NCBI RefSeq assembly: GCF_004216665.1
Contig: NZ_SGWY01000001.1
Coordinates: forward strand, 1,054,001 to 1,118,000
Direction: 5' to 3'
DNA: 64,000 bases
Source: Agromyces ramosus
Lineage (GTDB): Bacteria; Actinomycetota; Actinomycetes; Actinomycetales; Microbacteriaceae
Part shown: positions 35,821 to 44,887 of the stretch, piece after piece
Layout: each line of letters opens with the position of its first letter
Position numbering within the stretch: the stretch's first letter is position 1
Notes under the pieces: model-generated
Databases searched by the model: none
Told to the model about the DNA's origin: nothing
The model's input: only the letters and a program-made list of their open reading frames with translations
Made by a program: the position numbers and the translations under genes

Positions 35821-35875
35821 GTCACACGACGGCACCCGCCGTCACACGCGTCAACGGGGCGTCACGTGACGTCAC
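35821..35875 (-). promoter_or_regulatory. Phased GTCAC box array before the NtaA-like monooxygenase
   Basis: GTCAC at 35821, GGCAC 35831, GTCAC 35841, TCAAC 35851, GTCAC 35861 and GTCAC 35871, all at exact 10-bp steps. The first box is 32 bp from the -10 candidate TAGCGT (35789-35784). The palindrome GTCACGTGAC (35861-35870) lies inside. One helical face would display all boxes, which suits a cooperative dimer-binding activator. Confidence 0.6.
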
Positions 35876-35898
35876 GCCGCGGGGGCCGCGGAGGAGGA

Positions 35899-35937
35899 CG
35901 TCGCCGGAGCGCCACCCGAAAACGCGCTCCGGCGACG
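35899..35937 (-). terminator. Terminator hairpin after the desaturase gene
   Basis: A perfect 13-bp stem (35899-35911 with 35925-35937) around a 13-nt loop begins three bases after the desaturase stop codon on the minus strand. It also separates this gene from the regulatory array at 35821-35875. There is no strong U-tract after it. Confidence 0.65.
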
Positions 35938-35939
35938 AG

Positions 35940-37046
35940 TCAGATGCTCGCCCGCTGGGCGACCAGTGGGCACTCGAACGGGTCGCGCTCGCCGAGTCCC
36001 ACCCGGTTGATGTATCGCAGGACGATCCCGTACGACTGCCACAGGGTGGTCTCCGTGTAGGTCACGCCGTGTTCCCGGCAGTACGCGGCGATGATCGGCG
36101 CCGCCCGGCGAAGGTGCGGGCGCGGCATGGACGGGAAGAGGTGATGCTCGATCTGGTAGTTGAGCCCGCCCATCATGAAGTCGAGGAACGGGGTGCCGCT
36201 GATGTTCCGGCTCATGAGCACCTGGCGACGCAGGAAGTCGAGCCGCATCTCCTTCGGCACGAGGGGCATGCCCTTGTGGTTCGGCGCGAACGAGGCGCCC
36301 ATGTAGAAGCCGAACAGCCCGAGCTGGATCGCGAGGAACACGGCCGCCTTGTCGGGTGAGAGCACGAGGAAGACGAGCGCGAGGAAGCCGATGATGCGCA
36401 CCGCGAGGAACGCGATCTCGGCCGGCCGGTGGGCGAGGTGCTCCTTCATGAACACGCGGTGCACGCTGGAGGCGTGCAGCGAGAGCCCTTCGAGCAGCAG
36501 GATCGGGAAGAAGAACGCGCCCTGGTGCGCCATGACCCAGCGCATGAACGGCGACCGGTGCCGGCCGGCCTGCTCGGGGGTGAAGGCGACGACGGGGAGG
36601 TCGATGTCGGGGTCGATGCCGAGCTGGTTCGGGTTCGCGTGATGGCGGGTGTGCTTGTGCTGCCACCATCCGTAGCTCATGCCCACGAATCCGCCGAGGA
36701 TGAGGCTCACCCAGTCGTTCCACTTGCCCGAGCGGAAGATCTGGCGGTGCGCGGCGTCGTGTCCGAGGAAGGCGGTCTGGGTGAAGAGGAACGCGAACCA
36801 GACGGCGGTGAACATCTGCCACCAGGAGTCGCCGATCCAGATGAACACGCCGATCGAGACGATGAAGGCGACGGGGATCAGCGCGAGCTTCGTCCAGTAG
36901 TACCCGTAGCGGCGACGCATGAGCCCCGTGGACTTGATGACGCGCGCGAGGTCGGTGAAGTCGCTGTTCGCGGCCTGCGCTCGCGGCGACGACCCCGGTG
37001 CGGCGCCACTCCGCGTTCGACGGATGGGGGCGATCTCGGCGGTCAT
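35940..37046 (-). CDS. Membrane fatty acid desaturase
   Basis: 368 aa with four to six membrane helices and three iron-binding histidine boxes: HDAAHR, HKHTRHH and the front-end-type QIEHH (LNYQIEHHLFPSMPRP). It introduces a double bond in acyl-lipid or acyl-CoA chains and needs an electron donor encoded elsewhere. It resembles actinobacterial DesA3-type desaturases. The ATG at 37046 is well placed; in-frame sequence upstream is unconserved. Probably involved in membrane fluidity, e.g. at low temperature. Confidence 0.9.
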   Translation of the reverse strand: MTAEIAPIRRTRSGAAPGSSPRAQAANSDFTDLARVIKSTGLMRRRYGYYWTKLALIPVAFIVSIGVFIWIGDSWWQMFTAVWFAFLFTQTAFLGHDAAHRQIFRSGKWNDWVSLILGGFVGMSYGWWQHKHTRHHANPNQLGIDPDIDLPVVAFTPEQAGRHRSPFMRWVMAHQGAFFFPILLLEGLSLHASSVHRVFMKEHLAHRPAEIAFLAVRIIGFLALVFLVLSPDKAAVFLAIQLGLFGFYMGASFAPNHKGMPLVPKEMRLDFLRRQVLMSRNISGTPFLDFMMGGLNYQIEHHLFPSMPRPHLRRAAPIIAAYCREHGVTYTETTLWQSYGIVLRYINRVGLGERDPFECPLVAQRASI

Positions 37047-37301
37047 GACGACCCACTCTCCAGGTCGCCGCACGCGAGGTCTTGGCACACGGGCTTTGCT
37101 CCTTCCGAGCGTACTCCGGTTGCCGTCCCCAGCCGAGCGATCCTCGTGAAACTCCCAGCCGCGCGGGCGGTCACCCCGGAATCGAGGGGGTCGGGTGCCC
37201 GTCCTGTCAATCCGGTCGGCGCGTCGAGCGGCGCTGCGTATGATCAGAGCAGTCGCGACATCCGCGCACGCCCTCACCCGACCCCTGGAGGCCATTCTTC
37301 C

Positions 37302-39026
37302 GTGACGAGTTCCGACCGCGATCGACCTGCCGACCACCACGACCACACCGGGCACGCGTTCGCGAGGCGGGAGCCCGCCAAGGCACCGCCGATGCGGCTC
37401 GCGGATGCCTCGGAACTCGTGCTGGTGGCGTCGGCGCCGCGCATGGCGCGGTTCGATCGCGACGACCTCGTGCTGCGCAAGGGGCAGTACGCGCTGCGGA
37501 ACGGGCACATGACGCCGCGTGAGTCGATGGTGGAGGACCTGCTGGCGATCGGCGAGGCACTCGACGCGGCCGGCATCCGGTTCCTGCTCGTGCGCGGCAA
37601 CGACGAGCGGCTCGTCGTCGCCGTCGACCGCGCCGATCGCAAGGCCGTGGCCCGCGCCTTCGCCGACGCGTTCGCGAACGAGCCGTTCTACGCCGCGCCG
37701 GTCCCGCCCGACGCCGGCGCCGGATCGCTGCCGGTACTGCTCGCCGACGGCCGACTCTCCGCGCACCGCAAGCCCACCGTGCTGCGGCTCTACCGTCCGC
37801 GCGTCGAGCCCGTCGGGCGACTTCGCTACGGCCGCGAGACCGCGGTGCAACTGGAGTTCTGGCGCTTCGGCGACGACACCATCGAGGCCCCGGTCGAGAA
37901 CGCGCTCATGCGGCGCACGCTCCCCCGGTCCGAGGCGATCGACGACACGGTGCACCTGCACGGGCGCGACTGGCCCACCCTCGAGCACATGTTCGACCCG
38001 CTCGCGAGCGACGTCGACTTCGAGATCGACATGGTGTTCTCATGGGTCGACGGGTCGAGCGACGAGTTCGTGCGCGAGCGCGCCAAGCGCATGCAGAGCT
38101 ACGTGGTCGGCGAGGGCGACGATTCCGAGGCCCGCTACCGGCAGATCGACGAGCTCAAGTACGCGCTCCGGTCGGTGTACCTGTTCGCGCCGTGGGTGCG
38201 ACGCATCTTCATCGCGACGGACTCGCCGGCGCCGTCGTGGCTCGCGCGGCATCCGAAGGTCACCATCGTGCGCAGCGAGGAGATGTTCGCCGACACGTCG
38301 GTGCTCCCGACGCACAACTCGCACGCGGTCGAGAGCCAGCTGCACCGCATCCCCGGGATCGCGGAGCACTTCCTCTACTCGAACGACGACATGTTCTTCG
38401 GACGGCCGGTGAGCCCGTCGCTGTTCTTCTCGCCGGGCGGCATCACGAAGTTCGTCGAGGCCTCGACGCGGATCGGCCTCGGCGACACGCATCCGAGCCG
38501 CTCGGGCTTCGAGAACGCCGCCCGCGTGAACCGGGCCCTGCTGCGTGAGCGGTTCGGCAAGGTCACCACGCGGCACCTCGAGCACTGCGCCGCCCCGTTG
38601 CGACGCAGCGTGATGGCCGACCTCGAGGAGGCGTTCCCCGAGGAGTTCCGGCGCACCGCGGCCAGCCGCTTCCGCGCGGCCACCGACATCTCGGTGACGA
38701 ACTCGCTCTACCACTACTACGCGCTGCTCACGGGTCGCGCGGTCGTGCAGACCGACGCCCGCGTCAAGTACGTCGAGACGACGCTGCGCAAGGCGCTGCC
38801 CGCAATGAAGCAGCTGCTGAAGCGGCGCGACCAGGACATGTTCTGCCTGAACGACGGCAGCTTCCCCGAGATCTCGGTCGAGCAGCGCACCGCGGCGGTG
38901 ATCGACTTCCTCGAGCGGTACTTCCCGTTCGCCGCGCCGTGGGAGAAGCCGTCGGAGGTCGCAGCTCCCGCGAGCGCGACGTCGCCGGTGACCGCGTTGG
39001 CGGTCGGGTCCGACCTGACGGCCTGA
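37302..39026 (+). CDS. Stealth-family phosphotransferase (capsule-type)
   Basis: 574 aa. Stealth conserved regions are recognisable: CR1 IDMVFSWVDGSSDEF, CR2 region DELKYALRSVYLFAPWVRRI and SHAVESQLHRIPGIAEHFLY followed by SNDDMFFG, CR3 near TDISVTNSLYHYYALLTGRA, and CR4 with QDMFCLNDG. These enzymes transfer hexose-1-phosphate units to build phosphate-linked surface polysaccharides. GTG 37302 follows TGGAGG at ~37285 with a rather long gap. The 230-residue N-terminal extension before CR1 is typical of the actinobacterial type. No capsule genes surround it, so it is an orphan in this window. Confidence 0.9.
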   Translation: MTSSDRDRPADHHDHTGHAFARREPAKAPPMRLADASELVLVASAPRMARFDRDDLVLRKGQYALRNGHMTPRESMVEDLLAIGEALDAAGIRFLLVRGNDERLVVAVDRADRKAVARAFADAFANEPFYAAPVPPDAGAGSLPVLLADGRLSAHRKPTVLRLYRPRVEPVGRLRYGRETAVQLEFWRFGDDTIEAPVENALMRRTLPRSEAIDDTVHLHGRDWPTLEHMFDPLASDVDFEIDMVFSWVDGSSDEFVRERAKRMQSYVVGEGDDSEARYRQIDELKYALRSVYLFAPWVRRIFIATDSPAPSWLARHPKVTIVRSEEMFADTSVLPTHNSHAVESQLHRIPGIAEHFLYSNDDMFFGRPVSPSLFFSPGGITKFVEASTRIGLGDTHPSRSGFENAARVNRALLRERFGKVTTRHLEHCAAPLRRSVMADLEEAFPEEFRRTAASRFRAATDISVTNSLYHYYALLTGRAVVQTDARVKYVETTLRKALPAMKQLLKRRDQDMFCLNDGSFPEISVEQRTAAVIDFLERYFPFAAPWEKPSEVAAPASATSPVTALAVGSDLTA

Positions 39027-39074
39027 CCGCCGCCCGATCGCACCCCGCGGGATCCCCGCGCGCTCCCGGTGCCG

Positions 39075-40028
39075 TCAGGCCAGCACGGGGATCGGCATGG
39101 TGAACGGCGGCTCCTTCGGCGCCGGCGGCGTCGTGGCATCCGCGATGCCGATGCCCGACAGCGCGATACGGCGGGCGCTCTCGTCGGCGTCGATCCAGTC
39201 CAGCGCCGGGAACGCCCCGAGCGGCACGACCGAGTGCAGCACCGTCGTCGGGTACACGTGCACGAGGTTGAACGCGCGGGCGCCGTCACGGCCGCGGGTG
39301 CCGCCGACCGGCACGTTGAGGTCCTGCGTGTAGCAGCTGGCCGATGCGACCGACACCGGCACGCCCGCGAACGTCGCGGTCGACGAGTAGTGCAGGTGGC
39401 CGGCGATGATCGAGCGGATGTCGCTGCCCTCGATCACCTCGGCGAGCCCGGCCTGGTCGCGCAGCTCGACCGAGACCGCGAGGTCGAGCACGCTCGGCAC
39501 GGGCGGGTGGTGCATCGCCAGGATCGTGCCGTGCGGCGCGGGGATCGCGAGCTCCTCGGCGAGCCAGTCGAGTTGGACGGGCGCGACCTCGCCGTGGTGG
39601 TGCCCGGGCACCGTCGAATCGAGGGTGATGACCCGCAGGCCGTTGACGTCGTCGACGCGATCGACCGGGCGGAAGCCGCCCACCGGGTCGCCGAGCAGGC
39701 CACGACGGAACGCCGGGCGGTCGTCGTGGTTGCCCATTACCCAGATGACCTGTGCGCCGAGGCGGTCGGCGACGGGGTCGACGATGCGACGGATCCGGTC
39801 GTACGCGTCGGGCTCGCCACGGTCGGCGAGATCGCCGGTGAACACGATGGCCTCGGGCCTGGCACCGGATGCCTCGAACTCCTCGAACAGCGTGCGCAGG
39901 TGTTCCTCGCTCGCGACGCGATCGTAGAGCCGGCCACCGCCTGCGAGCAGGTGCGTGTCACTGATGTGGAGGAGGAAATGATCCGGCCTGGGGTACTCGG
40001 CCGTACGGGTGTCCACGTTTCGTCCCAT
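39075..40028 (-). CDS. Class III cyclic-nucleotide-phosphodiesterase-like metallophosphoesterase
   Basis: 317 aa calcineurin-fold enzyme. All five metal-binding motifs are present: ISDTHL, GDLADRGEPDAYD, GNHDDR, MHHPP and GHLHYS. The overall plan matches CpdA-type 3',5'-cAMP phosphodiesterases and the M. tuberculosis enzyme of that class. The ATG at 40028 is preferred; the frame stays open upstream but with poor sequence. The gene converges with the Stealth gene. Substrate (cAMP or a phosphoester) is inferred from fold only. Confidence 0.87.
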   Translation of the reverse strand: MGRNVDTRTAEYPRPDHFLLHISDTHLLAGGGRLYDRVASEEHLRTLFEEFEASGARPEAIVFTGDLADRGEPDAYDRIRRIVDPVADRLGAQVIWVMGNHDDRPAFRRGLLGDPVGGFRPVDRVDDVNGLRVITLDSTVPGHHHGEVAPVQLDWLAEELAIPAPHGTILAMHHPPVPSVLDLAVSVELRDQAGLAEVIEGSDIRSIIAGHLHYSSTATFAGVPVSVASASCYTQDLNVPVGGTRGRDGARAFNLVHVYPTTVLHSVVPLGAFPALDWIDADESARRIALSGIGIADATTPPAPKEPPFTMPIPVLA

Positions 40029-40176
40029 CGATCGGCGGAGACGCACGTCGGTGGGCGTCGGGTTCACGCTAGCCGACCACGTGAATCTGAACGGCGAATG
40101 AATGCGGAATGTGATGAAGCCGAATACGGGTGGGACGGCGCACCAGGCAGCTGAAGCGAGCGGCCTGGCGCCCGTG

Positions 40177-40974
40177 TCATCCGGCGGCCGCTCGAGGCGT
40201 GGGCGCGACGTCCGGGAGCCGGCCGTCCACGCGCTCGGCCAGACGCACCAGTTCGCGCGCGACCACGGTCGGCGCCGTGCGCGGCACGACGTGGTGCTCG
40301 CCGGGAATGGTGACGAGCTCGGCGAGGCCGCCGCTCGCCGCCACGAGCCGTCGGCACCACCGCTCACGGGCGATCGGATCCCGCTCGCCGCGGATCACCG
40401 CCACCTCTGCCGAGCTCTCCCGGATCCGCTGGAGCATCGGGTAGTCCATCATCGCGCCGAGCTCCTTCAGGTACCAGCGTACGCCGGCGCGGACGTAGTC
40501 GCCGAGCACGAGCGCGTTCACCGACGGCGGCTCGCCGACGGTATCGCGCGCGAGGTCGGCCGCCTGCTGCGGGAGCGTGCGGCGGGCGGGATCCACCACT
40601 GGCCCGATGAGGGCGACCCCGAGAGCCTCGGCGGGACGGATTCGGGCAAGCTCGACGGCGAACTGGGTGCCCATCGAGTGGCCGGCCACGACCGCGGGCC
40701 ACGCGTCGACCCGGGCGAGCACCTCTGCGAGATCGGCGGCGTACTGCTCGACGCTGAGGCCCCTCCGCGGCGCCGGTGAGCGGCCGAAGCCCGCGAGGTC
40801 GAGGTTCAGCACGCGGTGCCCGGCCGGCATCGCCTCCTGCACGCGGGCGAAGGAGCGGTGGGTCATGCCGATGCCGTGGAGGAGCACCGTCGAAGCGCCG
40901 TCCGCGTCGGCGCGCCCCGATTCGTGCACGCGATACTCGCGCCCTCGTACGACGACCTTCCTCGGCGAATCCAT
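40177..40974 (-). CDS. Alpha/beta-fold hydrolase
   Basis: 265 aa. Oxyanion-hole segment VLLHGIGMTHRSF, nucleophile elbow GHSMGTQ (Ser), Asp in RGERDPIARERW and catalytic His in IPGEHHVVPR are all intact. The segment LNLDLAGFGRSPAP is typical of the soluble esterase/haloperoxidase-like group. No signal peptide. Neighbours give no hint of substrate. Confidence 0.87.
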   Translation of the reverse strand: MDSPRKVVVRGREYRVHESGRADADGASTVLLHGIGMTHRSFARVQEAMPAGHRVLNLDLAGFGRSPAPRRGLSVEQYAADLAEVLARVDAWPAVVAGHSMGTQFAVELARIRPAEALGVALIGPVVDPARRTLPQQAADLARDTVGEPPSVNALVLGDYVRAGVRWYLKELGAMMDYPMLQRIRESSAEVAVIRGERDPIARERWCRRLVAASGGLAELVTIPGEHHVVPRTAPTVVARELVRLAERVDGRLPDVAPTPRAAAG

Positions 40975-41066
40975 CGGGCGAACGTATCCCACGCGCCGAT
41001 CGGACGTAACCCCTTGCGCTGGGTGGGGAATCCGCTCGTGCGGCGCCGCACGCGGTGCTCGAGTCG

Positions 41067-41621
41067 TCAGGGCTTGGGCTTGTCGGGCTTGTTCGTGTGG
41101 CCGGGCGGATCGGGACGACCGGCGGGCTCCTCGGTGACGGGCTCGGTCGTCGGCTCGGCCGGCGGCTCGGTCGCCGGGGCGTCGGGGTCGCCATCGGGGG
41201 ACGGCGCGGGCGTCGCCGGTGCGGTCGGCTTGACGCTCGGCGTCGGTCCGGGGCTCGGGAGGATCGGCGCGTACGTGTTCGGCGAAGCCGGATCGGTCGA
41301 CGTCGGCCGGGGCGTCTCGACGACGGTCGCGGCCTCGTCTTCGGGCTGCGGGGCGCCGGCGAACGAGATGAGCGCCACGGCGCCGCCGATCATCGCGATG
41401 GTGGCCACCGACGCCGCCACGATCAGCACATGCAGGCGGCGCTCGAACAGCCACTCGGCCGCGACCGCGATGCGAGGCTCGACGGATGCCACGACCGGCG
41501 CCGCGGCGGCGGCGAGGCGTGCACGCCACCCGTCGCCCGCCGGGGCGACCACGGCCGGGCGACCGCGGTGGCGTCCGCGGGGTCGACGCATCGGCTCCTC
41601 AGCCTGCTGCTCGTCCGACAC
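41067..41621 (-). CDS. Hypothetical single-span membrane protein with Pro/Thr-rich outer tail
   Basis: 184 aa. A basic N-terminus (RRPRGRHRGRP) is followed by an Ala-rich helix, one membrane span (~66-88, VLIVAASVATIAMIGGAVALI) and an ~95-residue Pro/Thr/Glu/Asp-rich tail that would lie outside and ends in a basic PPGHTNKPDKPKP. Positive-inside charge supports N-in topology. No known family; probably a cell-wall-spanning stalk. Confidence 0.65.
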   Translation of the reverse strand: MSDEQQAEEPMRRPRGRHRGRPAVVAPAGDGWRARLAAAAAPVVASVEPRIAVAAEWLFERRLHVLIVAASVATIAMIGGAVALISFAGAPQPEDEAATVVETPRPTSTDPASPNTYAPILPSPGPTPSVKPTAPATPAPSPDGDPDAPATEPPAEPTTEPVTEEPAGRPDPPGHTNKPDKPKP

Positions 41622-41863
41622 GTCCCACCTCGTTCCACGCGCACCGACCCGTTCCAGCGCGCGGCCGTCACCCCGGTTCGGGGGTCACGGCACTCCTACG
41701 AGGATAGGCGGAAGACGAGGATGACGCATGTTCGGCCGTCCCGCTTGACATCGCGGGTGGTCGGTTGCGCGCCGCCGCACGATCGAGCTGCGGACGCCAC
41801 GAGGAGCGTGCCGGGTCCTGCTAGGCTCCGGTCCCACGCCGTGCGGCGCGACGGGAGGAGACC

Positions 41864-42370
41864 GTGGACGAGGACGAACGGAAGTGGGCGGAGGCGAGTC
41901 GGCAGCCCGGGCTCGAACTGGAGTGGATCCGCCAGAACAACCTGATGTACGGCGGACTCGTCGGCATCGGCATCGTCATGGTGCAGCCGTTCCTCACCGT
42001 GACCTCGCTCGACCTCTCCGCCGTGATCTGCGTCGTCGCGTTCTCCGTCGCCATTCCGCTCCTCGCGGGGCTGGTGCTCGTCACGCACCAGGAGGCCTTC
42101 ATGCGACGCGCGTCGGGATCGAAGCTCGTCACCGTCGCGCAGAGCGTCGCGGTGTTCTTCGCGTTCACCGGCATCGTCTCGGGCTTCTGGCACGTGACGT
42201 GGATGGCCGGCGCCGGAGTGCTGGTGGCGAGTGCGCTCGCGCTCGCCGTGCATTCCGCCGGGTACACGAAGCTCATGTTCCCGCGGTTGGGGCGCGATGC
42301 TGCCTCGAATGGATCGGACCGTTCAGAGGGTTCGGACGAATCGGACGCCTCCGACGACGCCGAGCGGTGA
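41864..42370 (+). CDS. Hypothetical four-span membrane protein
   Basis: 168 aa, starting at GTG 41864 with GAGGAG 3 bases upstream. There are four likely membrane helices (around 28-48, 52-75, 88-108, 112-133), a short hydrophilic N-terminus (DEDERKWAEASRQPGLE) and a Ser/Asp-rich tail with repeated S-D-x-S-D steps. TAGGCT at 41822 may be the -10. Function unknown; it converges with the helicase gene. Confidence 0.7.
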   Translation: MDEDERKWAEASRQPGLELEWIRQNNLMYGGLVGIGIVMVQPFLTVTSLDLSAVICVVAFSVAIPLLAGLVLVTHQEAFMRRASGSKLVTVAQSVAVFFAFTGIVSGFWHVTWMAGAGVLVASALALAVHSAGYTKLMFPRLGRDAASNGSDRSEGSDESDASDDAER

Positions 42371-42376
42371 CCGGCG

Positions 42377-44209
42377 TCAGTTCTTGTGGCGGGGCTTCCG
42401 GAAGGACGCACGGTCGCCGTCGCCTTCGGTGTCGCGACCGCGGTCACCCCGGTCGGTGCGCCGCTGCGGTCCACCGCGATCGGGGCGCAGTTCGATGAGC
42501 CGGCCCGAGATCCGCGTGCCGTCGAGCCGCGAGAGGGTCTCGCTCGAGAGGTCGGCCGGCAGTTCGACGAGCGAGAACTCGGGCCGGATCTGGATGGCCC
42601 CGAAGTCGTCGCGGCTGAGGCCGCCCTCGTTCGCGAGCGCGCCCACGATCTGCCGCGGCTCGACCTTGTGCCGCCGCCCGACGGCGATGCGATACGTCGC
42701 CATCGGCTTGGCGCCGGGCCGGGGACGCCGCTCGGGGCGCTCGCCTCGGGCGCGTTCCGCACCCCGCCCGTCGCCCCGGTCGCCTCGGCCGCCCCGGTCG
42801 CGGTCGTCGCGGTCGAATCGCTCGCGCTCCGCCCGGCGGGGACGCTCGGGCTCGGGCTCGAGGAGCAGCGGCGACTCGCCCTGCGCGACGATCGCGAGCG
42901 CCGCCGCGACGTCCACCTCGGGCACGTCGTGGTGCCGCATGTAGTGCGCGATGATGTCGCGGAACCCCTCGACCCGGTCGGCCTGCTCGAGCGCCGCCGT
43001 GATGCGGTCGTCGAATCGCGCGAGCCGGGTGACGTTCACGTCGTCGACGCTCGGCAGCCGCATCTCGACGAGCGGCTGGCGCGTGGCCTTCTCGATGCGC
43101 GCGAGGAGCCCGCGCTCGCGGGGCGTGACGAAGCTGATGGCGTCGCCCGTGCGTCCCGCGCGACCGGTGCGTCCGATGCGGTGCACGTAGGGTTCGCTGT
43201 CGGTGGGGATGTCGAAGTTCACCACGTGGCTGATGCGCTCCACGTCGAGGCCGCGGGCCGCGACATCCGTGGCCACCAGGATGTCGAGCTTGCCCGACTT
43301 CAGCTGGTTCACCGTGCGTTCGCGTTGCACCTGGTTGATGTCGCCGTTGATCGCCGCGGCCGAGTAGCCGCGTGCGCGCAACTTCTCGGCGAGCTCCTCG
43401 GTGACGTTCTTCGTGCGGACGAAGACGATCATGCCCTCGAAGTTCTCGACCTCGAGGATGCGGGTGAGGGCGTCGACCTTCTGCGCGTACGAGACCACGA
43501 GGTACCGCTGGGCGATGTTCGCCGACGTCTGCGTCTTGGTCTTGACGGTGATCTCTTCGGGGTCGTGCAGGTACTGCTTCGACATGCGGCGGATCGCGGC
43601 GGGCATGGTCGCCGAGAACAGGGCGACCTGCTTGCTGTCGGGGGTGTCGGCGAGGATGGTCTCCACGTCCTCGGCGAAGCCCATCTTCAGCATCTCGTCG
43701 GCCTCGTCGAGCACGAGGTACTTGAGCTCCGAGAGGTCGAGGGTGCCCTTGTCGAGGTGGTCCATGATGCGGCCGGGCGTGCCGACGACGATGTGCACGC
43801 CTCGGCGCAGCGCCGAGAGCTGCACGCCGTAGCCCTGCCCGCCGTAGACCGGCAGGATGTGCACGCCGCGCAGGTGAGCGGCGTAGCGTTCGAACGCCTC
43901 GCAGACCTGCAGGGCGAGCTCGCGGGTCGGCGCGAGCACGAGCGCCTGCGGGCTCTTCTGCGACACGTCGAGGCGCGCGAGGATCGGCAGTGCGAAGGCC
44001 GCGGTCTTGCCGGTGCCCGTCTGTGCGAGGCCCACGACGTCGCGGCCGGCGAGGAGCGTGGGGATGGTCGCCGCCTGGATCGCCGACGGCGTCTCGTAGC
44101 CGACGTCGTCGAGCGCCTTGAGCACCGCACCCTCGAGGCCGAGGTCGGAGAAGGTCGTGGCGGGCTCCTCGGGAGCCTCGACCTCGACCGGAGCATCGCC
44201 GGAAGTCAC
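42377..44209 (-). CDS. deaD: DEAD-box ATP-dependent RNA helicase
   Basis: 610 aa. Motifs in order: Q motif PSAIQAATIP, I AQTGTGKT, Ia PTRELALQ, Ib TPGRIMD, II DEAD (VLDEADEMLKMGF), III SAT, IV IVFVRTKN, V TDVAARGLDVE, VI HRIGRTGRAGR. The C-terminal part holds an RGG/Arg-Asp-rich basic linker and a DbpA-type RNA-binding domain (TYRIAVGRRHKVEPRQIV). This matches CsdA/DeaD-type cold-shock helicases acting in ribosome assembly and mRNA turnover. The 258-bp gap to the divergent HesB-like gene may carry long 5' leaders. Confidence 0.92.
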   Translation of the reverse strand: MTSGDAPVEVEAPEEPATTFSDLGLEGAVLKALDDVGYETPSAIQAATIPTLLAGRDVVGLAQTGTGKTAAFALPILARLDVSQKSPQALVLAPTRELALQVCEAFERYAAHLRGVHILPVYGGQGYGVQLSALRRGVHIVVGTPGRIMDHLDKGTLDLSELKYLVLDEADEMLKMGFAEDVETILADTPDSKQVALFSATMPAAIRRMSKQYLHDPEEITVKTKTQTSANIAQRYLVVSYAQKVDALTRILEVENFEGMIVFVRTKNVTEELAEKLRARGYSAAAINGDINQVQRERTVNQLKSGKLDILVATDVAARGLDVERISHVVNFDIPTDSEPYVHRIGRTGRAGRTGDAISFVTPRERGLLARIEKATRQPLVEMRLPSVDDVNVTRLARFDDRITAALEQADRVEGFRDIIAHYMRHHDVPEVDVAAALAIVAQGESPLLLEPEPERPRRAERERFDRDDRDRGGRGDRGDGRGAERARGERPERRPRPGAKPMATYRIAVGRRHKVEPRQIVGALANEGGLSRDDFGAIQIRPEFSLVELPADLSSETLSRLDGTRISGRLIELRPDRGGPQRRTDRGDRGRDTEGDGDRASFRKPRHKN

Positions 44210-44468
44210 GCTTCAGGGTAGTCCGTCGGGCTGGGAGCCGTCAGGGCGCCGGGCGTCGGCCGACTGCGCGGGTGCTGCGGCACAAGGGGAAGTCGAAACG
44301 GTTGAACGCTCGGTTCGCGACGGCGCCCGGGCACCCGCACCCCTCGCCGACACGCCCACCGCGCGAGGGTGGCCCAGTGTGCGGCATCCGCTCGTCGATT
44401 TCAAGGGGTGGCGAACCGGCCGGGATCTCGGAAGGGTGGGGCACTTCGTGATCGCAGAGGAGGAGCAC

Positions 44469-44756
44469 ATGCTCACACTGACCGACACCGCCAGCACCGT
44501 CGTGAAGGAGATCGTCTCCCGCAGGGGCGGCCCCGACGGCACCGGCCTCCGCATCGACATCGAGAGCCCCGAGGCAACGGAGTTCTCCGTGGCGATCGTG
44601 CCGACGCCCGAGGAACGCGACGCCGTGGTCGAGCAGGCCGGCGCGCACGTCTTCCTCGGGGAGGACGCCGCCGTGGCGCTCGATGACAAGACCCTCGACG
44701 CACGGGTCTCGGAGGACGGCCGCGTCGCCTTCGACATCCTGCCGCAGCACTCCTGA
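44469..44756 (+). CDS. HesB/IscA-fold protein lacking cysteines
   Basis: 95 aa with an A-type Fe-S carrier outline: MLTLTDTASTVVKEIV at the start and GLRIDIESPEATEFSVAI strand region. The full sequence contains no cysteine, so the three Fe-S-ligating Cys of IscA/SufA/ErpA are absent and it cannot carry a cluster in the usual way. AGGAG lies just before the ATG. Cysteine-less HesB-like proteins occur in actinobacteria; their role is unknown. It is monocistronic, ending at a strong hairpin. Confidence 0.8.
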   Translation: MLTLTDTASTVVKEIVSRRGGPDGTGLRIDIESPEATEFSVAIVPTPEERDAVVEQAGAHVFLGEDAAVALDDKTLDARVSEDGRVAFDILPQHS

Positions 44757-44771
44757 CCGGATGCCGCGCCA

Positions 44772-44807
44772 CGGCGCCCCCGCCCGCTCCGGCGTGCGGG
44801 GGCGCCG
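44772..44807 (+). terminator. Terminator hairpin after the HesB-like gene
   Basis: A perfect 12-bp GC stem (44772-44783 with 44796-44807, 12-nt loop) lies 15 bases after the stop codon. The stem is very stable; no T-run follows. Confidence 0.7.
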
Positions 44808-44887
44808 CCCGTCTCGCAGCGGGCCGTGATTGCGGCGAGCAGCCGGGCGCAGCACACTGACTGCAACCGATCCGGAGGGACGACACC

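Noticed and set aside
26351-35875. GlnR boxes
   Set aside because: GTCAC and GAAAC half-sites look alike, but GlnR sites need 6-nt gaps (11-bp step). Here the gap is 5 nt throughout, so I leave the regulator unnamed.
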